In this document: in pieces, positions 52,907 to 62,564 of the stretch
How the letters are laid out: every line of letters starts with the position of its first letter
Position numbering within the stretch: the first letter of the stretch is position 1
Assembly (NCBI RefSeq): GCF_010091945.1
Contig: NZ_WVIE01000001.1
Location: 248,001 to 312,000 of the forward strand
DNA from: Myxacorys almedinensis A
GTDB taxonomy: Bacteria > Cyanobacteriota > Cyanobacteriia > Leptolyngbyales > Leptolyngbyaceae
Length of the DNA: 64,000 bases
Reading direction: 5' to 3'
Program-made: the position numbers and the translations under genes
Notes under the pieces: model-generated
The model's database searches: none
What the model was told of the DNA's origin: nothing
What the model saw: the letters and a program-made list of their open reading frames with translations, nothing else

Positions 52907-55045
52907 ATGCCGTCATTTTTACTCGAAGTTGGGACAGAAGAATTACCTGCACGTTTTGTCGATGAGGCGCTAAATCAGTGGCGATCGCGCCTTCCAAAAC
53001 TTCTGACGGAACTCAATCTCACCTCAGAGGCAATCGAATATTACGGGACGCCGCGCCGCTTGGCGGTTTTGATCAAAGGGTTGCCGAGTCAGCAGCCTGA
53101 CCAAGATGAAGAAGTGAAAGGGCCTCCGGCAAAAACAGCCTTCAAAGATGGACAGCCGACCAAAGCGGCAGAAGGCTTTGCTCAGAAGCAAGGCGTTTCC
53201 CTCGATGCGTTGGAAATCCGCCCGACGGAAAAGGGCGATTTTGTCTTTGTGCAGAAACGGATTAAAGGACGTGCGATCGCAGACCTCTTCACCGAACAGG
53301 TTCCCCAATGGATTACCGGACTCGACGGCAAGCGCTTCATGCGTTGGAGCGATGGAGATTTAAAGTTCTCTCGTCCGATTCGATGGTTAGTCGCATTGAT
53401 CGATGATGAGGTTTTACCGATCGCGATTGTTAGTCATTCCATTTCTTATCACAGCAGTCGCCAATCTTTAGGGCATCGCGTTTTGCATCCAAATCCTGTT
53501 TCGATTCCCAATGCAGAAGCGTATGTTTCTACGTTGGCGTCTGCGTTTGTCAATGTCGATCCTCAGCAGCGACAAACCACGATTGAGTCTCAAGTGCGAG
53601 CCGCCGCAGAACAGGTTGGAGGCATTGCGATCGTGAACCCCGATCTGTTGCGTGAAGTGACGAATTTGGTCGAATATCCGTCTGCGGTTGTTGGCAAATT
53701 TGATGCAGAATTTTTAGAGATTCCGTCAGAAGTGGTAACAACAGAAATGGAAAGTCACCAGCGCTATTTTCCGGTTTGTCAGAAAGGCTCGAAGGAGTTA
53801 CTCCCCTATTTTATTACGGCCTCTAATGGCGATCCAAAAAAGGCAGATATTATTGCGGCGGGAAACGAACGAGTGATTCGAGCGCGGTTATCGGATGGCA
53901 AATTTTTCTTTGACGCCGATCGCAAAGTGCCGCTCGAAAGCTACTTACCTAAACTCGAAACGGTGACCTTTCAAGCGGATCTCGGATCGGTAAGATCGAA
54001 GGTGGATCGAATTGGTGCGATCGCATCTCAACTCGCTACTCAACTAAACATCACAGGCGAGACTTCAACGCACATTCAACGCGCCGCACTCTTGTGTAAA
54101 GCCGATCTCGTGACGCAAATGGTGGGAGAATTTCCTGAATTGCAGGGCGTCATGGGTGAGAAATATGCGCGATCGAGCGGTGAACCCGAAGCGGTTGCCG
54201 TTGCAATTTCAGAACATTATTTGCCCAAAGGCGCAGGCGATGCGTTGCCTCAAACAATTGTCGGGCAAGTGGTTGGTCTTGCCGATCGCTTGGATACCCT
54301 CGTTGGAATTTTTGGGCTAGGACTGATTCCGTCCGGGTCATCTGATCCGTTTGCGTTGCGGCGGGCAGCAACCGCGATCGTCAACATCACCTGGGCAGCC
54401 AATCTCAATCTCAATCTCAACGAACTGCTGGACGCGATCGTAACTACTTCTGACCAACTCAAACTCACGCCTGAAGATCTGCTGAAACAGCTAAAAGAGT
54501 TCTTCTTGCAACGAGTTGAAACATTGCTGCGTGAAGATCGAACCATTGATTATGACTTAGTGAATGCGGTGTTGGGTGAGAACGACCAGGCGTATACAGA
54601 GCGGGCGTTGTCTAATTTGTTGGACGTGCGCGATCGCGCCTCATTCCTCCAAACGATTCGCAACGACGGGCGCTTGTCTGCCATCTACGAAACCGTAAAC
54701 CGCGCCTCTCGCCTCGCCGCTCAAGGCAACTTAGACACTCAACAGCTTGATCCAACCGCTGTTGTTCGCCCTGATCTATTCCAAAAGAATTCCGAGAAAG
54801 CGTTCTACGATGCTTTGCAGCAGTTAAACCAAACCATGCAAGGGCACGCAGACTATGCCAAACTGATCGACGCTCTTAGCCAGAGCGCACCTACAGTCAG
54901 CCGCTTTTTTGATGGTGAAGATAGCGTACTGGTGATGGATGACGATCCTGATATCAAACAGAATCGCTTGAACCTACTCGGAATTCTCCGCAATCACGGG
55001 CGCGTATTAGCGGATTTTGGAGCCATTGCGAAACAAGCTTCCTAA
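52907..55045 (+). CDS. glyS: Glycine-tRNA ligase beta subunit
   Basis: 712 residues, full length for GlyS. The start [50 protein letters not shown], the HD-like region [21 protein letters not shown] and the C-terminal anticodon-binding part ([19 protein letters not shown]) are all present. It forms the alpha2beta2 enzyme with GlyQ, which is not in this window. It ends at the stop codon of the opposite-strand DUF6887 gene. Confidence 0.97.
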   Translation: MPSFLLEVGTEELPARFVDEALNQWRSRLPKLLTELNLTSEAIEYYGTPRRLAVLIKGLPSQQPDQDEEVKGPPAKTAFKDGQPTKAAEGFAQKQGVSLDALEIRPTEKGDFVFVQKRIKGRAIADLFTEQVPQWITGLDGKRFMRWSDGDLKFSRPIRWLVALIDDEVLPIAIVSHSISYHSSRQSLGHRVLHPNPVSIPNAEAYVSTLASAFVNVDPQQRQTTIESQVRAAAEQVGGIAIVNPDLLREVTNLVEYPSAVVGKFDAEFLEIPSEVVTTEMESHQRYFPVCQKGSKELLPYFITASNGDPKKADIIAAGNERVIRARLSDGKFFFDADRKVPLESYLPKLETVTFQADLGSVRSKVDRIGAIASQLATQLNITGETSTHIQRAALLCKADLVTQMVGEFPELQGVMGEKYARSSGEPEAVAVAISEHYLPKGAGDALPQTIVGQVVGLADRLDTLVGIFGLGLIPSGSSDPFALRRAATAIVNITWAANLNLNLNELLDAIVTTSDQLKLTPEDLLKQLKEFFLQRVETLLREDRTIDYDLVNAVLGENDQAYTERALSNLLDVRDRASFLQTIRNDGRLSAIYETVNRASRLAAQGNLDTQQLDPTAVVRPDLFQKNSEKAFYDALQQLNQTMQGHADYAKLIDALSQSAPTVSRFFDGEDSVLVMDDDPDIKQNRLNLLGILRNHGRVLADFGAIAKQAS

Positions 55046-55236
55046 GCTCCCCGCCGTTTGCGATGCTCTTCGTAAATTTCGGGCAAGCGATCGGCATCTT
55101 CTGCCGAATAGCGTTGGGTGTTGGGATTCAGATGAATCTTTTCGATGATCGCGTGAATGGCTTCCCCATCGTTACGGTTTTCTAGCAAATACGCTTTCAA
55201 CTCAGGGATACTCATTATTTTAAAGTTAGGCTTCAT
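55042..55236 (-). CDS. DUF6887-like small protein
   Basis: 64 residues from ATG 55236 ([21 protein letters not shown]). Helical and charged ([17 protein letters not shown]), matching what I know of DUF6887 proteins, which pair with DUF6888. A toxin-antitoxin-like function is only inferred from the pairing. Its stop codon overlaps that of glyS. Confidence 0.75.
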   Translation of the reverse strand: MKPNFKIMSIPELKAYLLENRNDGEAIHAIIEKIHLNPNTQRYSAEDADRLPEIYEEHRKRRGA

Positions 55237-55411
55237 TATCAAATTCCCACTCTCCATCAGGGTTGATCACAATTGCCATTTCTTCTCCTGCCAAAATAAA
55301 GATTTCTCCGTTTCGCTCATCGAGTCTAACAATCCAGATCGGGAGAAACATAGCGGTAATTCGTTGGCAGAGAATAAAACATTTCGCTTCTTGCTTAGCG
55401 GTTGGGTACAT
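55226..55411 (-). CDS. DUF6888-like small protein
   Basis: 61 residues: YPTAKQEAKCFILCQRITAM, then IVRLDERNGEIFILAGEEMAIVINPDGEWEF. The Cys-containing helix and the DGEW ending fit DUF6888. It overlaps the DUF6887-like gene by 11 bases as the upstream partner. Confidence 0.75.
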   Translation of the reverse strand: MYPTAKQEAKCFILCQRITAMFLPIWIVRLDERNGEIFILAGEEMAIVINPDGEWEFDNEA

Positions 55412-55532
55412 TGGTCGTTACATTCTAACGAGTAAATTATACGTGTAGGAAATACCATGTCACAATCCTATGAACTGTAATGAATCTTTAGGCAGTACGA
55501 TAAAGAGTGCAAATTTCTCGCCCCTGTTGACG

Positions 55533-56894
55533 ATGCCTAGCGCTTCTGTAATTGGTTTAGGAAAATCTGGGAATGCCGCCGCTCGATTGCTCAACCGAGA
55601 AGGATGGCAAGTTACGATTAGCGATCGCGGCACCTCTGCGGCATTGCACCAACAGCAACACGATTTTCTCTCTGAAGGAATTAACGTTCAGCTTGGCGAT
55701 ACCTTTGATCCAGAATCTACCAAGCCAGAGTTAATTGTGGTCAGTCCGGGGGTGCCGTGGGATCTTCCGAGTTTGGTCAAGGCGCGAGAGTTGGGGATCG
55801 ACACGATCGGAGAGATGGAACTCGCGTGGCGCTATCTTCAATTCTGCCCGTGGGTTGCAATTACGGGCACCAATGGCAAAACGACGACGACAGCGCTAAC
55901 CGCCGCAATTTTTGAGACGGCAGGGTGCCGTGCGCCTGCGTTTGGCAACATTGGCTATGCCGCCTGTGAAGTCGCGCTATTGGAGCAAAAACCAGACTAT
56001 GCGATCGCAGAACTCAGCAGCTATCAGATCGAATCTTCTCCTGCGATCGCGCCTAAAATCGGCATCTGGACAACCTTCACACCTGACCATCTTGCCCGTC
56101 ATAAAACCCTAGAAAACTATTTCAATCTCAAAGCTCACTTGCTCCAACAATCCGACATTCAAATCCTCAACGGAGATGATCCTTACCTACGCAACATTGG
56201 ACTTCAGCACAGCTATCCCGTTCACGCTGAGGCGTGTTGGACGAGTGTGAACGGCAAATCTAAATTGTTGGGCAAGTCCGAACTCGGTGCGTATATTGAA
56301 GACGGTTGGGTGATCATGGCAGATCAGCAAATCGTTCGGGCGGATGCACTGCGGATGCCAGGAGCGCACAATTTGCAAAATCTTTTGATGTCAGTGGCGG
56401 CAGCGCATTTATCGGGTGTGGAGAATGATGCGATCGCAACAGCCGTTGCAGAATTTCCGGGTGTGGCTCATCGATTGGAACAGGTTTGCACCTGGAATGG
56501 CATCGATTTTATCAATGACAGCAAAGCCACAAATTATGATGCTGCCGAAGTTGGATTGTCGGCGGTTAAACGTCCCGCCATTTTGATCGCTGGCGGTGAG
56601 CCGAAAGTTGGCAACGATCACGCCTGGCTCAAGGTGATTCAACGCAACGCCGCCGCCGTACTGCTGATTGGCGAAGCGGCTCCTACCTTTGCAAAACGGC
56701 TCGATGACATTGGATATTCCACCTATGAAATTGTAGAAACGATGGAGCGGGCAGTAGAGCGATCGCGAGAGGTGGCAAAACAATATTCTGCTCAGGTCGT
56801 CTTGTTTTCGCCTGCGTGCGCCAGTTTTGACAAATATCCCAACTTCGAGCAACGCGGGGATCACTTCCGACAGTTATGTTTAGAAATGCTTTAG
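55533..56894 (+). CDS. murD: UDP-N-acetylmuramoyl-L-alanine-D-glutamate ligase
   Basis: 453 residues from ATG 55533 ([20 protein letters not shown]); an earlier in-frame ATG at 55470 would add 21 residues with no family match. The N-terminal Rossmann-like domain, the ATP loop [29 protein letters not shown] and the C-terminal [15 protein letters not shown] and [20 protein letters not shown] match MurD. It adds D-glutamate to the peptidoglycan precursor in the cytoplasm. Confidence 0.96.
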   Translation: MPSASVIGLGKSGNAAARLLNREGWQVTISDRGTSAALHQQQHDFLSEGINVQLGDTFDPESTKPELIVVSPGVPWDLPSLVKARELGIDTIGEMELAWRYLQFCPWVAITGTNGKTTTTALTAAIFETAGCRAPAFGNIGYAACEVALLEQKPDYAIAELSSYQIESSPAIAPKIGIWTTFTPDHLARHKTLENYFNLKAHLLQQSDIQILNGDDPYLRNIGLQHSYPVHAEACWTSVNGKSKLLGKSELGAYIEDGWVIMADQQIVRADALRMPGAHNLQNLLMSVAAAHLSGVENDAIATAVAEFPGVAHRLEQVCTWNGIDFINDSKATNYDAAEVGLSAVKRPAILIAGGEPKVGNDHAWLKVIQRNAAAVLLIGEAAPTFAKRLDDIGYSTYEIVETMERAVERSREVAKQYSAQVVLFSPACASFDKYPNFEQRGDHFRQLCLEML

Positions 56895-57502
56895 GACTAA
56901 CGCAGTTGCCTGATAAAAGAGAAAAACCCCTGGGCGTCTGTCCGTGTTTCGACTCCAAAGGCTTTTCTGCTTTTCTATTTCGCTCTTTAACTCCTCACAA
57001 CCCTATAGTCCTGCCATCCCTCTAATTTATCTATACACCTTGGGACAGATTTTGAAGTGGCTTCTTCATGACGGTTGCTTAAAAGGGGGTGCAAGCCGCT
57101 GCTCTTTTAAGGTTGTACCAAATTGATTGTTCACTGCGACAGATCCTCGACCCCCATGGTCAGGAGAGACTTTCTGGCTCCTCTCCTGACTCAGGAGGGG
57201 TTGGGGGAGATCGCACATCTCTAGCCTTGACAGATTAATTTGGTATTACGTTTAGAACAATAACCCCTCAATTGGGCACTGCATCTAGCTTCTATTTCGA
57301 TACCCAACAAACGGCTGCATACTTTACAAGGCAGGCAGCAATCGATAGCTTTTTAGAAGAGCTTTCCTCTATAATTTGACAGACCCTAAATTTCTTACAC
57401 GTACTATATTTTCACGCCAACCCGTTTTTTCATCATTCAAGTTACGTCATTTCGGTAAGTGAGCGATCTTTGCAGTTCCGCCCTTAATTATTGATCACCA
57501 TC
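56895..57502. other. Intergenic region with MITE-like element
   Basis: About 600 bases between murD and the RND adaptor. A 130-base MITE-like element lies at 57116-57245. The rest shows no gene or RNA; the pump promoter should be near the end. Confidence 0.5.
57116..57245. mobile_element. MITE-like element, copy 2, with terminal inverted repeats
   Basis: The ends TACCAAATT (57116-57124) and AATTTGGTA (57237-57245) are perfect inverted repeats of 9 bases, extending imperfectly to about 18. Inside is a strong hairpin (GTCAGGAGAG paired with CTCTCCTGAC near 57159-57190). It has no coding capacity. A related copy lies at 39232-39356. Confidence 0.6.
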
Positions 57503-58837
57503 ATGATGCCAGCAGATTCTCCCGATCGCGCTACGCCTACCTCAGATGCTGATCACCACGAATCTTCTTCGATTCCTCAGCTTCGTCATCCGCATCGAAA
57601 AACATTTTGGTTTAGCCTTATCGGGCTGGCACTTTTGCTGGCTGGGCTTGGTTTTGGGTGGCGCTGGTGGCAAGGTCGCCAATCTGCCGCCCAAGCTCCG
57701 CCAGATGCAGCCCGTGCATCAGCCGTCTCTCTCGAAACGCTTGATACCGGAACGGTACAAGAAACCTCAGAGTTTGTCGGCAATCTTGACTCCTTAAACT
57801 CGGTACAGCTTAGACCAGAAGTGAGCGGGCGAGTCAGTCAAATTTTTGTGCAGGCTGGCGATCGCGTGGAAACTGGCGCACGCTTGATTCAACTCAACCC
57901 GGATGTAAGGCAGGCAGAGGTTGCCAGTTCTCAAGCGGCTGTCAATTCGGCGCGAGCGGCTCGCAGCACCGCAAATCAGGAATTACAGGCGCTCCAGGCA
58001 GGCCGGGGAGAAGCGATCGCAGAGGTAGATCTGCAAAATGCAGAATATCAGCGGCGGCTGCAACTGTTTCGGGCAGGGGCGGTTTCGCGATCAGAACTGG
58101 ATATTCGGGAGCGCGATCGCAGGAGCGCGATCGCGCGTCTCAACGCAGCAAATCAGCGGATTGAGGCGGCTCGTGCCAGATTGTCTGAATCGGAATCGGC
58201 TGTCCAGCAAGCACAGGCGCAAGTAGACGCTGCCCAAGCAACCCTGCAAAACAACACCGTGACCGCCCCGTTTGCAGGTACGGTCGGCGATATTCCAGTG
58301 AAGGTTGGGGAATTTGTCGCCACAGAGGACGTTATGGGGACGCTGACGCAAAACAACCAATTGGAGTTACGGCTGTCCATTCCGGTGGAGCGATCGTCGG
58401 TGCTGCGACCTGGGCTGCGAGTAGAACTCAGTGATGCCCAGGGCAAACCGTTGGGAGTGGGGCAGATTAGTTTTGTTGAGTCGCGCGTGCAAGCCGCTGC
58501 TCAAAGCATTCTCGCCAAAGCTGTGTTTAACAATGCTCAAGGGCAACTGCGAGACAACCAATTTGTGCGATCGCGGGTGGTGTGGAGCGAAAAACCTGGC
58601 GTTTTAGTTCCCACAACGGCAGTGTCGCGGTTTGCCGGACAGCCGTTTGTATTTGTGGCAAAGCAACAGCAAGCAGAGGGACAACCACCCCTTGTGGCTG
58701 AGCAGCGCCCTGTCAAATTGGGCGCACTGCAAGGAAACCGCTATCAGGTACTAGATGGAGTGCAAGCTGGTGAGCAAATTGTGGTGTCTGGAACGTTGGG
58801 TCTGATGAATGGTGCGCCCATTAATCCTCAGCAATAG
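57503..58837 (+). CDS. RND efflux periplasmic adaptor (membrane fusion protein)
   Basis: 444 residues from ATG 57503; a TTG four codons upstream is unlikely. A cytoplasmic tail is followed by one membrane helix (FSLIGLALLLAGLGFGW) and the adaptor core: a lipoyl-type half (RPEVSGRVSQIFVQAGDRV), a long coiled-coil hairpin rich in Ala/Gln/Arg (about 135-250), the second half (NTVTAPFAGTVGDIPVKVGEFV) and the beta barrel. It bridges the RND pump and an outer-membrane channel. The pump gene follows after 186 bases. Confidence 0.93.
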   Translation: MMPADSPDRATPTSDADHHESSSIPQLRHPHRKTFWFSLIGLALLLAGLGFGWRWWQGRQSAAQAPPDAARASAVSLETLDTGTVQETSEFVGNLDSLNSVQLRPEVSGRVSQIFVQAGDRVETGARLIQLNPDVRQAEVASSQAAVNSARAARSTANQELQALQAGRGEAIAEVDLQNAEYQRRLQLFRAGAVSRSELDIRERDRRSAIARLNAANQRIEAARARLSESESAVQQAQAQVDAAQATLQNNTVTAPFAGTVGDIPVKVGEFVATEDVMGTLTQNNQLELRLSIPVERSSVLRPGLRVELSDAQGKPLGVGQISFVESRVQAAAQSILAKAVFNNAQGQLRDNQFVRSRVVWSEKPGVLVPTTAVSRFAGQPFVFVAKQQQAEGQPPLVAEQRPVKLGALQGNRYQVLDGVQAGEQIVVSGTLGLMNGAPINPQQ

Positions 58838-59023
58838 GGTCTCAACCAAGCTGCGATCGCTCCCGTCGCAAACGTTGAACCGCCGCCAATGAACCCGAAG
58901 AGTTAACTCATACCAGGAGAAGCAAGGAACGGCTTTAGCAACGCTTTGCACGGAAAAACAAGTCAACCGTCAGCCTGAATTGGGTGAATTACTCGTCTCT
59001 CCACTACGACCCCCTAAGCGATT

Positions 59024-62000
59024 ATGTTTGCTGAATTTTTTATTAGACGACCTGTTTTCGCTTCCGTTTGTGCCATTATCATCGTGCTGTTGGGTGCAGC
59101 GAGCATCCCGACGTTACCGATCGCGCAATATCCCAAAGTTGCGCCCACTCAAGTTGTGGTCACCTCAAACTACACCGGGGCGAGTGCAGAAGTGGTGGAG
59201 AACACGGTGACCAACATTATTGAGCGAGAAATTAACGGGGTGGAAGGGCTGCGCTATCTTGAGTCGAGCAGCAGCAACTCAGGAACGAGTACGATCACCG
59301 CCACCTTTGAGAGCGATCGCAACGAAGATTTAGCCGCGATCGATGTGCAAAACCGCGTATCTCGCGCCGAACCACAACTGCCCGAATCGGTGCAGCGCAC
59401 GGGCATATCGGTGAACCGCAGCAATAGCGGATTCCTGCTGGCGATCGGCATCTTTGCTGAAAATAACGCGTACGAACCCCTCTTTCTGAGCAACTATGTC
59501 GATCGCTACGTGATCGACGCGATCCGGAGAATTCAAGGCGTTGCTGAAGTGCAACTTTTTGGCGAACGGCAATATGCCATGCGGCTGTGGCTCGATCCGC
59601 CCCGGCTAGCTGCTCGCAGCCTCACCCCGCAAGATGTAGTGAATGCGCTCAGTGACCAAAACGTGCAGGTAGGAGTCGGGCAACTCGGGCAACCCCCAGT
59701 TCGAGATAATCTGGAGTACCAGATTGATTTAGAAGCGCGGACTCAATTTACCGAGCCGTCGCAGTTTGAGAACCTAATTCTCAGAGCCGAGGACAATGGT
59801 TCGCTGGTTCGCCTCAAAGATGTGGGACGGGTGGAACTGGGAGCAGAAAACTATGGCTCGTTTTTGCGCTACCGAGGGCAGGATGCTGTAGGAATCGGAG
59901 TCTCTCAATTGTCCAACAGCAATGCTCTTGAGGTTGCCGATCAGGTCAAGGCGGAAATGGCTCGGTTGCAAACCACGTTTCCCCCAGGGATCAAGTATGA
60001 AGTTGCGTTTGACACAACAAGTTTTGTGAGAGCCTCTCTAGAGGAAGTGATCATCACCCTCTTCATTGCTGTTGCCTTGGTAATTTTGATCATCTTTCTT
60101 TTTCTTCAAGATTGGCGAACCACGTTAATTCCATCGATTACAATTCCGGCAGCGTTGATCGGCACCTTTCTATTCATTCGGGGTTTCGGATTTTCCATTA
60201 ATTCGTTAACGCTGTTTGGGCTGACCCTAGCCACGGGGATGGTGGTTGACGATGCGATCGTGGTGGTCGAGGATATTGGTAAAAAAATCAAAGAGCAAGG
60301 GATGCGCCCGCGCCAAGCTGCGATCGCAGCCATGCAAGAACTATCGAGCGCCGTCGTTGCCACGTCTCTTGTGTTGATGGCGGTCTTTGTTCCGGTCGCC
60401 TTTTTTCCTGGCATTACCGGAGCCTTCTATCGCCAGTTTGCGCTAACGATCGCCTTTTCGATCGCCGTTTCAACCTTTCTAGCCTTGACGCTAACGCCCT
60501 CCCTCGCGGGGTTGTTATTGCGTCGAGATCAGCATCCTCCCCGATGGGCAAACTGGTTTTTCATCCGGTTCAATCGAGGGCTAGACTGGCTGCGGCGGGG
60601 TCATCAGTCGATTCTGGGCTACCTTGTCCAGGTTAAAGGTTTGGTTGTCGGAGTCTTTGTTGTGCTGCTGGGCATTACAGCCCTGCTTTACATTCAGGTT
60701 CCCACTGGCTTTTTGCCCGAAGAAGATCAGGGCTATTTCATTACGATCGTTCAGGCTCCGGAAGGCGTTTCGCTTAGCTACACCGATACAGCCATTCGCA
60801 AAATCGAAGAGAAACTGCTGCCCCTCGATGAAGTGGTAGGAACCTTTGCAGTGGGAGGATTTAGCTTTAGCGGCAACTCCTCTAATACGGGAATTATTTT
60901 TACGACGCTAAAACCTTGGGCAGAGCGTAGAGGCAAAGATCAATCGATTCAAGCCTTGATTCAGACCTTAACTGCGGAACTCTCGACGATTCCAGAAGCT
61001 CTGATTTTGCCCATCAACCCCCCGGTCGTGCAGGGGTTGGGTAACTTTGGTGGCTTTACCCTAAAACTGCAAGATCGGCGCAGTGGCGGTGAACTAGACG
61101 GATTGGTGCAAACCTTGGGGCAGGTGCTAGGGCAAGCCAACCAAACCGAAGGACTCCAGGGCGTATTTAGTACATTTTCTGCCAACTCCCCGAAGTATCA
61201 GATCGACATCAATCGCGAGATGGCTGAATCGCTGCGGGTTTCGGTAGGCGATATTTTGCAGACGCTGCAAACGGCGATCGGGTCTCAATATGTGAATGAT
61301 TTCACGTTAGAGCAGCGCAATTATCGCGTGTATGTGCAAGCCGATCAGCAATATCGCACTAAGCCAGAAGACATCAATCAGCTTTACGTGCGATCGGCAA
61401 CCGATCAAATGATTCCGCTCAGCAATCTAGTAACGCTGACCCCAACGACATCTCCTCAAACCATCACGCACTATAATCTGTTTCGGGCGGTCGAAATTAC
61501 GGGCAACCCTGCCCCAGGCTATAGCTCAGGAGATGCGATCGCAAAAATGCAGGAGGTTGCCCAATCGTTACCTGCCGGATTTAGCTATGAATGGTCGGGC
61601 TTGTCTCTCGATGAAATTGAGTCTGGATCACAAGCCCCATTGATCTTTGGGTTGGGGCTGGTGCTGGTGTTTTTGGTCTTGGCGGCGCAGTACGAAAACT
61701 ATGTCGATCCGATCATCATTTTGTTAGCCGTTCCCTTAGCAATTCTAGGGGCGTTGCTCGCTCAATCTTTGCGCGGGCTGCAAAACGACATTTACTGTCA
61801 GATTGGGCTAGTGATGCTGATTGGCTTATCGAGCAAAAATTCGATTTTGATTGTTGAGTTTGCCAATCAATTGCGGGGCAAAGGGTTGTCGATTACCAAC
61901 GCGGCGTTAGATGCGGCTCAAGAGCGGTTACGCCCCATTCTGATGACGGCTCTATCGACCTTGCTCGGCATTTTTCCGTTGGTCATTGCCACAGGAGCCG

Positions 62001-62191
62001 GGGCAGGAAGCCGTCAGTCGTTAGGAACAGCCGTGTTTGGCGGCATGTTTGTAGCGACGTTCTTGAGCTTGTTTATCACGCCGATTCTTTATATTGTGAT
62101 TGTGTCGCTATTGTCGCGGTTCCGGGGTCGTAAAGCGGTGCCGCAACCCCTAGAAGAGACGCCCGAAGTTACTTCCTCGGATCGATATTAG
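59024..62191 (+). CDS. RND efflux pump, HAE1 family inner-membrane transporter
   Basis: 1055 residues, the full length of AcrB-like pumps. Two repeats of membrane domain plus periplasmic loop are visible. The first opens with FFIRRPVFASVCAIIIVLLGAASIPTLPIAQYP. The proton-relay residues are D409 and D410 (MVVDDAIVVVED) and K938 (SSKNSILIVEF). It exports hydrophobic compounds or drugs with the adaptor upstream; no outer-membrane TolC-like gene is here. Confidence 0.96.
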   Translation: MFAEFFIRRPVFASVCAIIIVLLGAASIPTLPIAQYPKVAPTQVVVTSNYTGASAEVVENTVTNIIEREINGVEGLRYLESSSSNSGTSTITATFESDRNEDLAAIDVQNRVSRAEPQLPESVQRTGISVNRSNSGFLLAIGIFAENNAYEPLFLSNYVDRYVIDAIRRIQGVAEVQLFGERQYAMRLWLDPPRLAARSLTPQDVVNALSDQNVQVGVGQLGQPPVRDNLEYQIDLEARTQFTEPSQFENLILRAEDNGSLVRLKDVGRVELGAENYGSFLRYRGQDAVGIGVSQLSNSNALEVADQVKAEMARLQTTFPPGIKYEVAFDTTSFVRASLEEVIITLFIAVALVILIIFLFLQDWRTTLIPSITIPAALIGTFLFIRGFGFSINSLTLFGLTLATGMVVDDAIVVVEDIGKKIKEQGMRPRQAAIAAMQELSSAVVATSLVLMAVFVPVAFFPGITGAFYRQFALTIAFSIAVSTFLALTLTPSLAGLLLRRDQHPPRWANWFFIRFNRGLDWLRRGHQSILGYLVQVKGLVVGVFVVLLGITALLYIQVPTGFLPEEDQGYFITIVQAPEGVSLSYTDTAIRKIEEKLLPLDEVVGTFAVGGFSFSGNSSNTGIIFTTLKPWAERRGKDQSIQALIQTLTAELSTIPEALILPINPPVVQGLGNFGGFTLKLQDRRSGGELDGLVQTLGQVLGQANQTEGLQGVFSTFSANSPKYQIDINREMAESLRVSVGDILQTLQTAIGSQYVNDFTLEQRNYRVYVQADQQYRTKPEDINQLYVRSATDQMIPLSNLVTLTPTTSPQTITHYNLFRAVEITGNPAPGYSSGDAIAKMQEVAQSLPAGFSYEWSGLSLDEIESGSQAPLIFGLGLVLVFLVLAAQYENYVDPIIILLAVPLAILGALLAQSLRGLQNDIYCQIGLVMLIGLSSKNSILIVEFANQLRGKGLSITNAALDAAQERLRPILMTALSTLLGIFPLVIATGAGAGSRQSLGTAVFGGMFVATFLSLFITPILYIVIVSLLSRFRGRKAVPQPLEETPEVTSSDRY

Positions 62192-62564
62192 GGTGCGATC
62201 GCAGAAGGGCTGAAGTTGCTAAACCCAAACAACTCAACATTAAATTTACTGGTAACTTGGAGTGCTTTTGAAAGCGAAACAGTCTAGATATTTAACACAT
62301 CTGTTGCCCGTTCTAAGGCTCAATCAGCTTGGCTTTCGACTGGATCAATTTACCCATCAAGCAGTATCCAAACGCAGAACTTTGGGCACTAGATGGTCGG
62401 CTCTACCGTAACGCTGTAAAAAAAAGGGTTCGATATAAATCTGCTGAGCACCTGAGTTTCGGCAATTTCCCTTTGAAGAGGTGTAAACACCGATCTTCCC
62501 AATGGCGCTAGCTTCTCTACAATAGCGGTATCGAGATCTAGACGTGACGACAGAGGGGAACGCG
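62192..62564. other. Intergenic region upstream of clpB
   Basis: About 370 bases between the pump and clpB. I saw no CIRCE palindrome; only a lone GAGTGCT half occurs near 62259. Minus-strand frames that run through it extend as shadows into clpB. The promoter for clpB should lie here. Confidence 0.45.
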
